A stretch of 64,000 nt of DNA from Arenibacter algicola (GTDB taxonomy: Bacteria > Bacteroidota > Bacteroidia > Flavobacteriales > Flavobacteriaceae): NCBI RefSeq assembly GCF_000733925.1, contig NZ_JPOO01000003.1, forward strand, positions 2,480,001-2,544,000, given 5' to 3'. This document shows positions 45,795 through 53,821 of this stretch, piece by piece; position 1 is the stretch's first letter; each line of letters starts with the position of its first letter. The position numbers and the translations under genes are program-made. The notes beneath the pieces were generated by a model that did not search any database, was not told the DNA's origin, and was given only the letters and a program-made list of their open reading frames with translations.

Positions 45795-46892
45795 ATGAAA
45801 TTGGATTTTCCACAACGAAAAATAATCCATGTAGATATGGACGCGTTTTACGCCTCCGTGGAACAAATGGACAACCCTGCTTTAAAAGGCAGGCCTTTGG
45901 CCGTTGGTGGGGCCGAAAAAAGGGGTGTGGTTTCCGCTGCCAGTTACGAGGCAAGGAAATTTGGGGTCAGGAGCGCAATGAGCGGTTATTTGGCGAAAAA
46001 GAACTGTCCAGATTTAATATTTGTACCTCCGCGTTTTGAACGTTATAAGGAGATTTCCCTTAAAATTAGAAATATATTTTTCGATTATACGGATTTGGTG
46101 GAACCGCTTTCATTGGACGAGGCCTATTTGGACGTAACAACGAACAAAAAAGGTAATCCATCGGCCTCCCTGATAGCAGAAGAGATTAGACAGCGAATTT
46201 TTAACGAAGTGGGCCTCACCGCATCGGCAGGAATATCCATTAACAAATTCCTGGCCAAGGTTGCAAGCGACTACAATAAGCCAAATGGTCAAAAAACGGT
46301 TAATCCAGAAGAGGTAATATCTTTTTTGGAAGAATTGGAAATTAGAAAATTCTATGGTGTGGGAAAGGTTACGGCGGACAAAATGTATCATCTCGGTATT
46401 TTTACAGGTAAAGATCTTAAGCAGAAATCGGTTGAATTTCTAAGGGAGAATTTTGGTAAAAGCGGCGATTACTATTACCATGTGGTAAGAGGAATCCACA
46501 ATAGCGAAGTAAAGCCCAATAGAATCCCCAAATCTGTAGGTGCGGAACGTACTTTCGATGAAAACCTGAGCAGTGAGGTCTTTATGCTCCAAAGATTGGA
46601 AAACATTGCCACGGAACTGGAAAAGCGCCTAAAAAAATCGAAGATATCGGGGAAAACGGTAACCTTAAAAATAAAATATAGCGATTTCACCCTTCAAACA
46701 CGGAGCAAGACCCTACCCTATTATATTGCCGACAAATCCTTGATATTGGAGACTACCAAAGAACTGCTTTACCAAGAGAAATTGGAAAATTCCGTTCGCC
46801 TTTTGGGTATATCCCTGTCCAATTTAAACACGGAAAAAAATGAACCTTTGGAGCAAAAGGTGCTTACCGTACAACTCAAATTCGACTTGTAA
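45795..46892 (+). CDS. dinB: DNA polymerase IV (Y family)
   Basis: A 365-residue translesion polymerase. The N-terminus IIHVDMDAFYASVEQ gives the catalytic Asp14 and Asp16; PLSLDEAYLDVT supplies the second acidic pair (Asp-Glu); TASAGISINKFLAKVAS is the finger/thumb link. It can copy over damaged bases at the cost of errors. No LexA-like operator was seen in the 60-bp divergent region with the oxidoreductase; a near -7 element (TAAATTTA, 45783-45790) lies 4 bp before the ATG. Confidence 0.95.
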   Translation: MKLDFPQRKIIHVDMDAFYASVEQMDNPALKGRPLAVGGAEKRGVVSAASYEARKFGVRSAMSGYLAKKNCPDLIFVPPRFERYKEISLKIRNIFFDYTDLVEPLSLDEAYLDVTTNKKGNPSASLIAEEIRQRIFNEVGLTASAGISINKFLAKVASDYNKPNGQKTVNPEEVISFLEELEIRKFYGVGKVTADKMYHLGIFTGKDLKQKSVEFLRENFGKSGDYYYHVVRGIHNSEVKPNRIPKSVGAERTFDENLSSEVFMLQRLENIATELEKRLKKSKISGKTVTLKIKYSDFTLQTRSKTLPYYIADKSLILETTKELLYQEKLENSVRLLGISLSNLNTEKNEPLEQKVLTVQLKFDL

Positions 46893-46896
46893 CGAT

Positions 46897-46931
46897 AAAA
46901 AAAACCTGTCCGGTTAAAAAATCCAGACAGG
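46897..46931 (-). terminator. pyk: Intrinsic terminator of pyk
   Basis: Arms CCTGTCCGG (46905-46913) and CCAGACAGG (46923-46931) pair with one mismatch. On minus the stem is followed by eight T residues (plus A-run 46897-46904), so it stops transcription from pyk. On plus, after dinB, the T-run is missing. Confidence 0.75.
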
Positions 46932-46964
46932 CAGGCCTTTATAAATATATTAGGTATACCGATT

Positions 46965-48407
46965 CTAAAAATTGCAGCTTTCTATTTGTGAAACACGCAA
47001 GGTATTCACCATACCCTTATCCTTTATTGGCATCGCTGCCAAACTGATCAACATGTCCCCTACTTCTAAAAACCCTTTCTGACAGGCCATTTTATTGACA
47101 TCCTCAATAGTTTCGTCCGTAGACACATACTTATCGTAATAAAAGGCCTTTACTCCCCATAACAAATTAAGCTGTGTAAGGATTCTTTTATTGGAGGTAA
47201 ATACCAAAATGTGGGCCTTTGGTCTCCAAGCAGATATTTGGAAAGCTGTATATCCACTGTTGGTCAAGGTCGAAATAGCCTTGGCTTTAATTTCATTGGC
47301 CATATTGGCGGCATGGAAACAAATGGATTTGGTAATATATCTATTTGTCCTAACCTGAGGTGGTTCATGCGGCACCTTAATTAGGTCTGAATTTTCTACA
47401 CTTTCCAAGATACTGGACATCTTTTGTATTACCTGCACAGGATAATTTCCAACGGATGTCTCCCCTGAAAGCATTACGGCATCTGCCCCATCCATTACCG
47501 AGTTGGCCACATCATTCACCTCTGCACGGGTAGGTGTAAGGCTGGTAATCATAGTTTCCATCATCTGGGTAGCAATAATCACAGGTATCCTGGCCTTTTT
47601 GGCCCTTAGCACCAATTGCTTTTGAATAAGGGGTACTTCCTGTGCCGGAACCTCAACTCCCAAATCCCCTCTTGCAACCATTAATCCATCACAATACGCT
47701 ACAATCTTATCGATGTTTTCTACTGCTTCAGGTTTTTCAATTTTTGCAATAATTGGAATTTTGTGCTCGGAATGTTCCTTTATAATATTCTGTAGGTCTA
47801 TTAAATCCTGACTAAACCTTACGAAAGAAAGTGCTATCCAATCCACATCTTGTGAAATGGCGAAAATAGCATCCTTAATATCTTTTTCTGTTAGAGCTGG
47901 TAAAGAGATGTTGGTATTTGGCAAATTCACCCCTTTTTTGGACTTTAAAGGCCCACCTTGGATCACTTTAGCCTTAACTTCATCCTTAGAATTGGTAGAA
48001 ATAACCTCGAACATCAACTTTCCATCATCTAGCAAGATACGCTCACCCGCTTTAACATCTTTTGGAAAATTGGTGTAGTTCATATACACTTTCTCCGCAT
48101 TTCCTTCAAAAGGTTTCCCCGTAACAAAAGTTATTTCGTCTCCCGGGGCAACTACCACTTCACCTGCCATTACTCCGACCCTTAATTTTGGTCCTTGTAA
48201 ATCCGCAAGAATAGAGGTGTAGGTACCTAATTCCTCATTTAAATCGCGAATCATCTGTATGCGTTCTGCAACATCCTTATAATCGGCATGGGAAAAGTTT
48301 ATCCTAAAGACATCCACTCCAGCCTCAATCATGTCCTTTAGAACACTCTTCGTACTAGTAGCTGGTCCGAGGGTCGCTACTATTTTTGTCTTTTTATTTA
48401 TTGGCAT
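46965..48407 (-). CDS. pyk: Pyruvate kinase
   Basis: A 480-residue glycolytic enzyme that converts phosphoenolpyruvate and ADP to pyruvate and ATP. The start KIVATLGPATSTKSVLKDMI, the N-terminal phosphate loop INFSH, the catalytic IPIIAKIEKPEAVENID and the active-site segment IATQMMETMITSLTPTRAEV are all intact. A C-terminal regulatory domain is present. It lies 4 bp after the IPExxxVDY gene and ends with a strong terminator; this pairing is typical of Bacteroidota. Confidence 0.97.
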   Translation of the reverse strand: MPINKKTKIVATLGPATSTKSVLKDMIEAGVDVFRINFSHADYKDVAERIQMIRDLNEELGTYTSILADLQGPKLRVGVMAGEVVVAPGDEITFVTGKPFEGNAEKVYMNYTNFPKDVKAGERILLDDGKLMFEVISTNSKDEVKAKVIQGGPLKSKKGVNLPNTNISLPALTEKDIKDAIFAISQDVDWIALSFVRFSQDLIDLQNIIKEHSEHKIPIIAKIEKPEAVENIDKIVAYCDGLMVARGDLGVEVPAQEVPLIQKQLVLRAKKARIPVIIATQMMETMITSLTPTRAEVNDVANSVMDGADAVMLSGETSVGNYPVQVIQKMSSILESVENSDLIKVPHEPPQVRTNRYITKSICFHAANMANEIKAKAISTLTNSGYTAFQISAWRPKAHILVFTSNKRILTQLNLLWGVKAFYYDKYVSTDETIEDVNKMACQKGFLEVGDMLISLAAMPIKDKGMVNTLRVSQIESCNF

Positions 48408-48411
48408 TATT

Positions 48412-48876
48412 TTAAAATATTAAATTATTTTTAGATTTTAGTTTACTTGCATCAACCAAATAGGCTGTTATGACCTTCGGGATAGTTAGTACAGACTTCA
48501 AAATATAATCTTCCACGTCCAATTCGTCGTGTTCTATCTTTAAAAAGTAGTCCACATCCCTATATTCAGGAACCAAATGATATTTTGTTAAAGTTGGCTG
48601 ATCCTGAAATAGATTTGCTACACTTAACACCTCTTCCTTTACATCATTATTGCTAACAAATGTGTAATAGCGATCATTAACTTCATCCCTCCAATCAAAA
48701 ATTGGGAAGGAGCCACCTTGCGACAAATCCAAATCGCTCACGGACCTCTTCAAATTTGTTTTAAGGCAAGAATTAAGTGCATATACCAGCATAAAATCTT
48801 CTATACTGCTGTGCAAAGCGATTAAAGTAAAAGTTTCTTCATAAAAATCTTCCGAAATTTTGTGTATCGCTGCCAT
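48412..48876 (-). CDS. IPExxxVDY-family protein
   Basis: A 154-residue soluble protein with the naming motif near residue 105-115 (LVPEYRDVDYFLKI; here Val replaces Ile). The rest is an alpha/beta domain with a possible metal or ligand pocket, but no activity is known. This family is confined to Bacteroidota and is regularly found between rnc and pyk. A weak -7 element (TATATTTA on minus, 48894-48901) suggests it can also start its own transcript, since 175 bp separate it from rnc. Confidence 0.9.
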   Translation of the reverse strand: MAAIHKISEDFYEETFTLIALHSSIEDFMLVYALNSCLKTNLKRSVSDLDLSQGGSFPIFDWRDEVNDRYYTFVSNNDVKEEVLSVANLFQDQPTLTKYHLVPEYRDVDYFLKIEHDELDVEDYILKSVLTIPKVITAYLVDASKLKSKNNLIF

Positions 48877-49051
48877 ACTTTCCGTGAAAGGCGTAAATAT
48901 AGGATTAATAACGAAACTAGCCTATCCAATCCAAGTATAAAACGTTGTTCAAACTACGAAAACGTTGGAGTTTGATAAAATTTTATAAGCCTTGGTCAAT
49001 TGTCAAGTTTTTCGTCCAAATTTTAGCCGTGATACATTAATTTGGGGATTT

Positions 49052-49795
49052 TCACTCATTGGATTTATCCATTTTGTCCTGTAAGGCAAAATAAGCCCTC
49101 TTGGAAGCACGTTCCTCAGCCTTCTTTTTTGAGGTTGCCCTGGCTTTGGCCACAATTTTGCCCCCAATGGATAACTTTACTGCAAAATGCTTAATAACAT
49201 CATTTCCCGTATCCTCGTAGATATCGTAATTAAAAGATTTTTTTTGTTTTTGGCACCATTCTATTACCAAGCTTTTATAGCTTATGACCTTACCCTCCAA
49301 TTGTTCAATATCCACATAGGGGTCTATAATTCTTTTGCTAATAAACTTTTCGCAGAATTTATACCCTCTATCCAAGTATATGGCGCCTACCAAGGCTTCA
49401 AAAACATTTCCGTGTATATTATCCCCAAAACGGGATTTGGGAATTCTACTCTCTACAAAATCGATTAGTTTAAGATCCTTCCCCAACTCATTCAGGTGTT
49501 CCCTACTAACAATTTTAGATCTCATCTTGGTAAGATATCCTTCGTCCCCATCCGGAACCTTGCTATATAAGTGCTTGGAAATTATGGTCCCCAGCATGGC
49601 ATCCCCTAAAAATTCCAAGCGCTCATAATTCATAGGAAAGCCAACCTTATCCTTTCTGTTGGCAGAGCGATGAACGAACGCTTTTTGATAAATTTCCAGG
49701 TTTTTTGGCTTAAAACCCAAAATTTTTTTCATTCCCAAAAAAAAATCCCCATCCTTTTTTGAATGGGAATTAAATAAATTGGAAAAAGCGTTCAT
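49052..49795 (-). CDS. rnc: Ribonuclease III
   Basis: A 247-residue double-strand RNA nuclease. The signature NYERLEFLGDAMLG (residues 56-69, with Glu61 and Asp65) is intact; a second acidic site is in HGNVFEALVGAIYLD. The C-terminal dsRNA-binding domain (about 175-240) ends KKKAEERASKRAYFAL. It processes rRNA and structured mRNAs. Its ATG lies 8 bp after the fabF stop, so the two are co-transcribed; the stem-loop between acpP and fabF could be a substrate. Confidence 0.96.
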   Translation of the reverse strand: MNAFSNLFNSHSKKDGDFFLGMKKILGFKPKNLEIYQKAFVHRSANRKDKVGFPMNYERLEFLGDAMLGTIISKHLYSKVPDGDEGYLTKMRSKIVSREHLNELGKDLKLIDFVESRIPKSRFGDNIHGNVFEALVGAIYLDRGYKFCEKFISKRIIDPYVDIEQLEGKVISYKSLVIEWCQKQKKSFNYDIYEDTGNDVIKHFAVKLSIGGKIVAKARATSKKKAEERASKRAYFALQDKMDKSNE

Positions 49796-49803
49796 ATTAT
49801 GAA

Positions 49804-51054
49804 TTAGCTAATTTTTTTAAATATCACACATGCATTATGTCCCCCAAATCCGAAAGTGTTGCTCAATGCAACGTTTACCTCTCTTTTTTGTGCCTTATTA
49901 AGGGTAAGGTTCAATTTGGGATCAATATTGTCGTCTACAGTAGTATGGTTGATGGTAGGGGGTACCAATCCATGCTCCATGGCCAATATAGAAGCAATGG
50001 CCTCAATAGCACCGGCAGCACCTAGAAGATGACCTGTCATGGATTTTGTAGAGTTTATGTTTATCTGGTGCGCATGCTCTCCGAAAACCTTGGTTATCGC
50101 CTTTAACTCGGCAACATCACCTAAGGGAGTAGAAGTACCATGTGTATTTATGGCATCCACATCTTCAGGTTTTAATCCGGCATCCTTTAAGCAATTCTCC
50201 ATTACCCTAACAACTCCAATTCCGTCAGGATGTGGTGCCGTCATATGGTAGGCATCACTGGATAAACCTCCACCAGCTACTTCCGCATATATTTTTGCTC
50301 CCCTGGCTTTTGCGTGCTCATATTCTTCAAGGATCAAGGCTCCCGCCCCTTCGCCCAGAACAAATCCGTCCCTAGTGGCATCAAATGGCCTTGAAGCTGT
50401 TTCTGGGCTCTCATTACGTGTGGAAAGTGCATGCATTGCTCCAAAACCGCCCATTCCGGCTATGGTAACCGCTGCCTCACTACCACCAGTAACTACAACA
50501 TCACAATATCCCAAACGTATAGTGTTCAAGGCATCGATTATGGCATTGGCAGAGGACGCACAGGCCGATACCGTAGTATAGTTAGGACCCATAAAACCAT
50601 GCTTAATAGATATATTTCCAGGAGCAATATCAGCAATCATTTTTGGGATAAAGAATGGATTAAAACGTGGCGTTCCATCTCCAGCAGCAAAATTTAAAAC
50701 TTCGTTTTGAAAAGTTTCCAATCCTCCTATGCCAGCTCCCCAGATTACCCCAGTTCGAAACTTATCTATCTTATCAAGATCCAATCCTGAGTCTTTTATG
50801 GCTTCATCTGATGAAATGAGTGCATATTGGGCAAACCTGTCCAACTTGCGGGCCTCTTTTCTATCAAAATAATCTTCAGCATTATAGTTCTTTAATTCGC
50901 ATGCAAATTTTACCTTAAACTTCTCTGTATCATAATAAGTAATAGGGGCCGAACCACTTTTTCCGTTCTTTAGGCCTTCCCAATACTCTTCAATATTATT
51001 GCCAATAGGTGTCAAAGCACCTAGACCAGTAACCACAACTCGCTTTAATTGCAT
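49804..51054 (-). CDS. fabF: Beta-ketoacyl-ACP synthase II
   Basis: A 416-residue condensing enzyme of fatty acid elongation. The nucleophile Cys165 (TVSACASSANA) and the two His sites (NTHGTSTPLGD; SMTGHLLGAAGAIE) are present, and the length is normal. It uses malonyl-ACP made on the AcpP encoded 111 bp upstream, across a hairpin that should end part of the transcripts. Followed by rnc after 8 bp. Confidence 0.97.
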   Translation of the reverse strand: MQLKRVVVTGLGALTPIGNNIEEYWEGLKNGKSGSAPITYYDTEKFKVKFACELKNYNAEDYFDRKEARKLDRFAQYALISSDEAIKDSGLDLDKIDKFRTGVIWGAGIGGLETFQNEVLNFAAGDGTPRFNPFFIPKMIADIAPGNISIKHGFMGPNYTTVSACASSANAIIDALNTIRLGYCDVVVTGGSEAAVTIAGMGGFGAMHALSTRNESPETASRPFDATRDGFVLGEGAGALILEEYEHAKARGAKIYAEVAGGGLSSDAYHMTAPHPDGIGVVRVMENCLKDAGLKPEDVDAINTHGTSTPLGDVAELKAITKVFGEHAHQININSTKSMTGHLLGAAGAIEAIASILAMEHGLVPPTINHTTVDDNIDPKLNLTLNKAQKREVNVALSNTFGFGGHNACVIFKKIS

Positions 51055-51100
51055 TGAACTAAATTTTTGTTTAACTTATTAAGTTAGGTGTAAATTAAAA

Positions 51101-51140
51101 AAAATTATCCATGCAGCGTCTTTACCACATGGATAATTTT
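51101..51140 (-). terminator. Internal terminator (attenuator) between acpP and fabF
   Basis: AAAATTATCCATG (51101-51113) and CATGGATAATTTT (51128-51140) form a perfect 13-bp stem with a 14-nt loop; on minus it is followed by a T-rich stretch. It would stop a share of acpP transcripts before fabF, giving more acpP than fabF mRNA. Confidence 0.8.
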
Positions 51141-51165
51141 GAAACTTGTTCAAGAAATCATAAAA

Positions 51166-51399
51166 TTACTTGGCTTCTTCTATATAACTTATAGCTTGAC
51201 CAACTGTAGCAATGTTTTCTGCTTGATCGTCCGGAATTTGAATATCAAATTCTTTTTCGAACTCCATTATCAACTCAACAGTATCCAATGAATCTGCCCC
51301 TAGGTCGTTGGTAAAGCTAGCTTCGGTTACAACTTCGTTCTCATCAACACCTAATTTATCTACGATGATAGCTTTTACTCTTGATGCAATGTCTGACAT
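51166..51399 (-). CDS. acpP: Acyl carrier protein
   Basis: A 77-residue acidic four-helix protein that carries growing acyl chains. The phosphopantetheine site is Ser37 in LGADSLDTVELIM. It is the first gene of the acpP-fabF-rnc block, with an exact -7 box on minus upstream (51433-51440). High expression is expected, matching the internal terminator after it. Confidence 0.97.
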   Translation of the reverse strand: MSDIASRVKAIIVDKLGVDENEVVTEASFTNDLGADSLDTVELIMEFEKEFDIQIPDDQAENIATVGQAISYIEEAK

Positions 51400-51432
51400 A
51401 ATAATATCGGTTTTAAAAATTTAAATTGATGG

Positions 51433-51440
51433 CAAAAATA
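51433..51440 (-). promoter_or_regulatory. acpP: -7 promoter element of acpP
   Basis: The minus strand reads TATTTTTG, an exact TAnnTTTG match, 33 bp upstream of the acpP ATG. The -33 half is not clear. Confidence 0.5.
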
Positions 51441-51558
51441 AAAAACTTTGGTTTAATAACACTATTTGTCGTTAAAATGTGATGTAATTTAATAAAATTA
51501 AATACAAGAGTGCTATTTTAGCCCAAAATTATTTTCTGTCCTAACCCCAAAATTATAC

Positions 51559-52128
51559 ATGAAAAGGATTGTCCTATTTGCTTCCGGCTCTGGTTCCAAC
51601 GTTGAAAACATAGAACAATATTTTCGCGACAATTCCGAGGTTTCCATTAGCTGTGTACTATCCAATAAAAAGGACGCCAAAGTTTTTGAAAGGTGTAACC
51701 GGTTAAATTTGAATGCCTTATATTTTAATAGACATGCCTTCTATAGCTCGGACTGTGTTTTAAATATCCTTAAATCCCTTAACCCGGACCTTATTGTTTT
51801 GGCAGGATTTCTTTGGAAGATTCCAGATAACCTTATCTGCAGTTATCCCAATAAAATAATTAATATTCATCCCGCATTGCTCCCCAAATACGGAGGTAAG
51901 GGAATGTACGGCATGCATGTTCATGAAGCGGTTAAAAGCAATAATGAGACGGAAACGGGAATAACCATCCACTATGTAAACGAGAATTATGACGAAGGAG
52001 CCATCATTAAGCAGGCAAAGGTTGCTTTAAGCCCAAATGATACCCCTGAAATGATTGCAGAAAAGGTCCATCAATTGGAATATGGGCATTTCCCGAAAGT
52101 GATAGAACAGGTTTTAATGGGGACATAA
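51559..52128 (+). CDS. purN: Phosphoribosylglycinamide formyltransferase
   Basis: A 189-residue enzyme for the third step of purine synthesis, transferring formyl from 10-formyl-THF to GAR. FASGSGSNVENI (residues ~7-18) binds phosphate; INIHPALLPKYGGKGMYG carries the catalytic His; TGITIHYVNENYDEG includes the catalytic Asp. Length is normal. Its stop codon shares a base with the ATG of the RNase H gene (TAATG), so the two are coupled. Near-match -7 element at 51514-51521. Confidence 0.96.
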   Translation: MKRIVLFASGSGSNVENIEQYFRDNSEVSISCVLSNKKDAKVFERCNRLNLNALYFNRHAFYSSDCVLNILKSLNPDLIVLAGFLWKIPDNLICSYPNKIINIHPALLPKYGGKGMYGMHVHEAVKSNNETETGITIHYVNENYDEGAIIKQAKVALSPNDTPEMIAEKVHQLEYGHFPKVIEQVLMGT

Positions 52129-52763
52129 TGGCCAAAAAAGAAAAATTCTATACCGTGTGGAAGGGAAGTCGACCAGGAATATACACCAGCTGGAAAGACT
52201 GCAAAGCTGCTATCTCCAACTACAAGGGAACCCAATATAAATCCTTCCCAACATTTGAGGAAGCAAAAAAGGCCTACAATGGCAATTACGATGATTATAA
52301 GGGCAAAAAAAACACCTCCTCCACACTGAGCAAGGAGCAAATTAGTAAAATAGGCGATCCCAATTACAATTCCATTTCGGTTGATGCTGCCTCTAGCGGT
52401 AATCCGGGTATCATGGAATACAGGGGAGTAGATACAAAAACCAAAAAAGAACTTTTTAAACAGGGACCATTTAAACAAGGTACCAATAATATTGGCGAGT
52501 TTTTGGCCTTGGTACATGGGCTGGCTTTTCTAAAGAAACAGAATAGCGACAGGATAATATATACTGATTCCAAAACGGCCATGAGCTGGGTCCGGAAAAA
52601 AAGCTGTAATTCCAAATTGCCAGAAACCCCTGAAAACAAAGTGGTCTTCGATCTGGTAAGACGCGCCATTAGCTGGCTTGAAAAAAACACCTACACCACT
52701 ACCATAGTTAAGTGGGAAACCAAGGCCTGGGGTGAAATTCCTGCAGATTTTGGTAGAAAATAG
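52128..52763 (+). CDS. Viroplasmin/RNase H domain protein
   Basis: A 211-residue protein. The N-terminal viroplasmin-type domain (residues ~3-46: KFYTVWKGSRPGIYTSWKDC) binds RNA-DNA hybrids in eukaryotic RNase H1. The RNase H domain (about 80-205) has the acidic set: Asp in ISVDAASSGNPG, Glu in NNIGEFLAL, Asp in IIYTDSKTA and a final Asp in IPADFG. It probably removes RNA from RNA-DNA hybrids. It overlaps purN by one base. Confidence 0.9.
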   Translation: MAKKEKFYTVWKGSRPGIYTSWKDCKAAISNYKGTQYKSFPTFEEAKKAYNGNYDDYKGKKNTSSTLSKEQISKIGDPNYNSISVDAASSGNPGIMEYRGVDTKTKKELFKQGPFKQGTNNIGEFLALVHGLAFLKKQNSDRIIYTDSKTAMSWVRKKSCNSKLPETPENKVVFDLVRRAISWLEKNTYTTTIVKWETKAWGEIPADFGRK

Positions 52764-52823
52764 GGATATCATCATTTTTTAAAATTTGATTTCCAATGCT
52801 GTGGATTTGGCAGTTCAAAAACC

Positions 52824-52831
52824 TATCTTTG
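52824..52831 (+). promoter_or_regulatory. -7 promoter element of the PfkB kinase gene
   Basis: TATCTTTG matches TAnnTTTG, 19 bp ahead of the ATG at 52851. A TTTG lies 14 bp upstream (52806-52809), shorter than the usual spacing. Confidence 0.5.
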
Positions 52832-52850
52832 CAGCAAATTTCAAAATTTA

Positions 52851-53777
52851 ATGGGTAAACTTTTAATCGTAGGAACAGTCGCATTTGACGCTATAGAAAC
52901 CCCTTTCGGCAAAACCGATAAAATTTTGGGAGGGGCAGCCACCTTTATTGGTCTGGCAGCTTCCCAGTTTAGAGTAAAATCTGCCATTGTTTCTGTTGTG
53001 GGCGAAGATTTTCCCCAAGATTATTTGGATCTTTTGACCGAAAAGAATATTGATATTTCAGGCCTACAGGTTATTAAAGGTGGTAAAACCTTCTTTTGGA
53101 GTGGCAAATATCACAACGATCTTAATTCCAGGGATACCTTATCCACAGAATTGAATGTACTGGCCGACTTTGCTCCGGTAGTTCCAAACAATTTTAAGGA
53201 CGCAGACGTATTAATGTTGGGAAATTTACACCCGGACACACAACTGAGCGTAATTAATCAGATGGAAGAACGACCAAAGCTAATAGTACTGGATACCATG
53301 AACTTTTGGATGGACCATGCCCTTGATGAATTGAAGGAAGTTGTAAAACACATAGACGTGATCACCATTAACGATGAAGAGGCCAGACAGCTAACCGGAG
53401 AGCACTCCTTGCTAAAGGCTGCGGAGAAAATACATCTTATGGGCCCTAAATTTGTGGTCATAAAAAAAGGGGAACACGGCGCATTGTTGTTTCACAATTC
53501 CCAGGTATTTTTTGCCCCAGCGCTGCCCTTGGAGGAGGTTTTTGATCCAACAGGTGCAGGAGATACCTTTGCAGGAGGCTTTTCTGGATATTTGGCGGAA
53601 TCCGAAAACATTAGTTTCAACAATCTAAAGAGTGCGGTTATACACGGTTCCAATTTAGCCTCATTTTGTGTTGAACGATTTGGCACTGAAAGAATGGAAA
53701 AATTAGATAAGAAAGAGGTCAACGACAGGTTGCTCCAATTTAAGGAGCTTACCCAATTTGATATTGAATTACAATAA
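52851..53777 (+). CDS. PfkB-family kinase next to purF (nucleoside- or sugar-type)
   Basis: A 308-residue ribokinase-fold kinase. The substrate loop LGGAATFIGLAASQF and the C-terminal DPTGAGDTFAGGFSGYLA with the catalytic Asp are complete. It differs from the fructokinase at 17.4 kb. Its place between purN/RNase H and purF, and conservation of this neighbour in relatives, suggest a role in nucleoside or ribose metabolism, but the substrate cannot be read from the sequence. A terminator lies between it and purF. Confidence 0.8.
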   Translation: MGKLLIVGTVAFDAIETPFGKTDKILGGAATFIGLAASQFRVKSAIVSVVGEDFPQDYLDLLTEKNIDISGLQVIKGGKTFFWSGKYHNDLNSRDTLSTELNVLADFAPVVPNNFKDADVLMLGNLHPDTQLSVINQMEERPKLIVLDTMNFWMDHALDELKEVVKHIDVITINDEEARQLTGEHSLLKAAEKIHLMGPKFVVIKKGEHGALLFHNSQVFFAPALPLEEVFDPTGAGDTFAGGFSGYLAESENISFNNLKSAVIHGSNLASFCVERFGTERMEKLDKKEVNDRLLQFKELTQFDIELQ

Positions 53778-53782
53778 ATATG

Positions 53783-53807
53783 TGCCCTAATTTTACAGGG
53801 CATTTTT
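53783..53807 (+). terminator. Intrinsic terminator between PfkB kinase and purF
   Basis: TGCCCT (53783-53788) and AGGGCA (53797-53802) form a 6-bp stem, followed by a T-run. It is only 15 bp before the purF ATG, so it may also act as a leader control. Confidence 0.65.
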
Positions 53808-53821
53808 AATTTAAAGTTACC

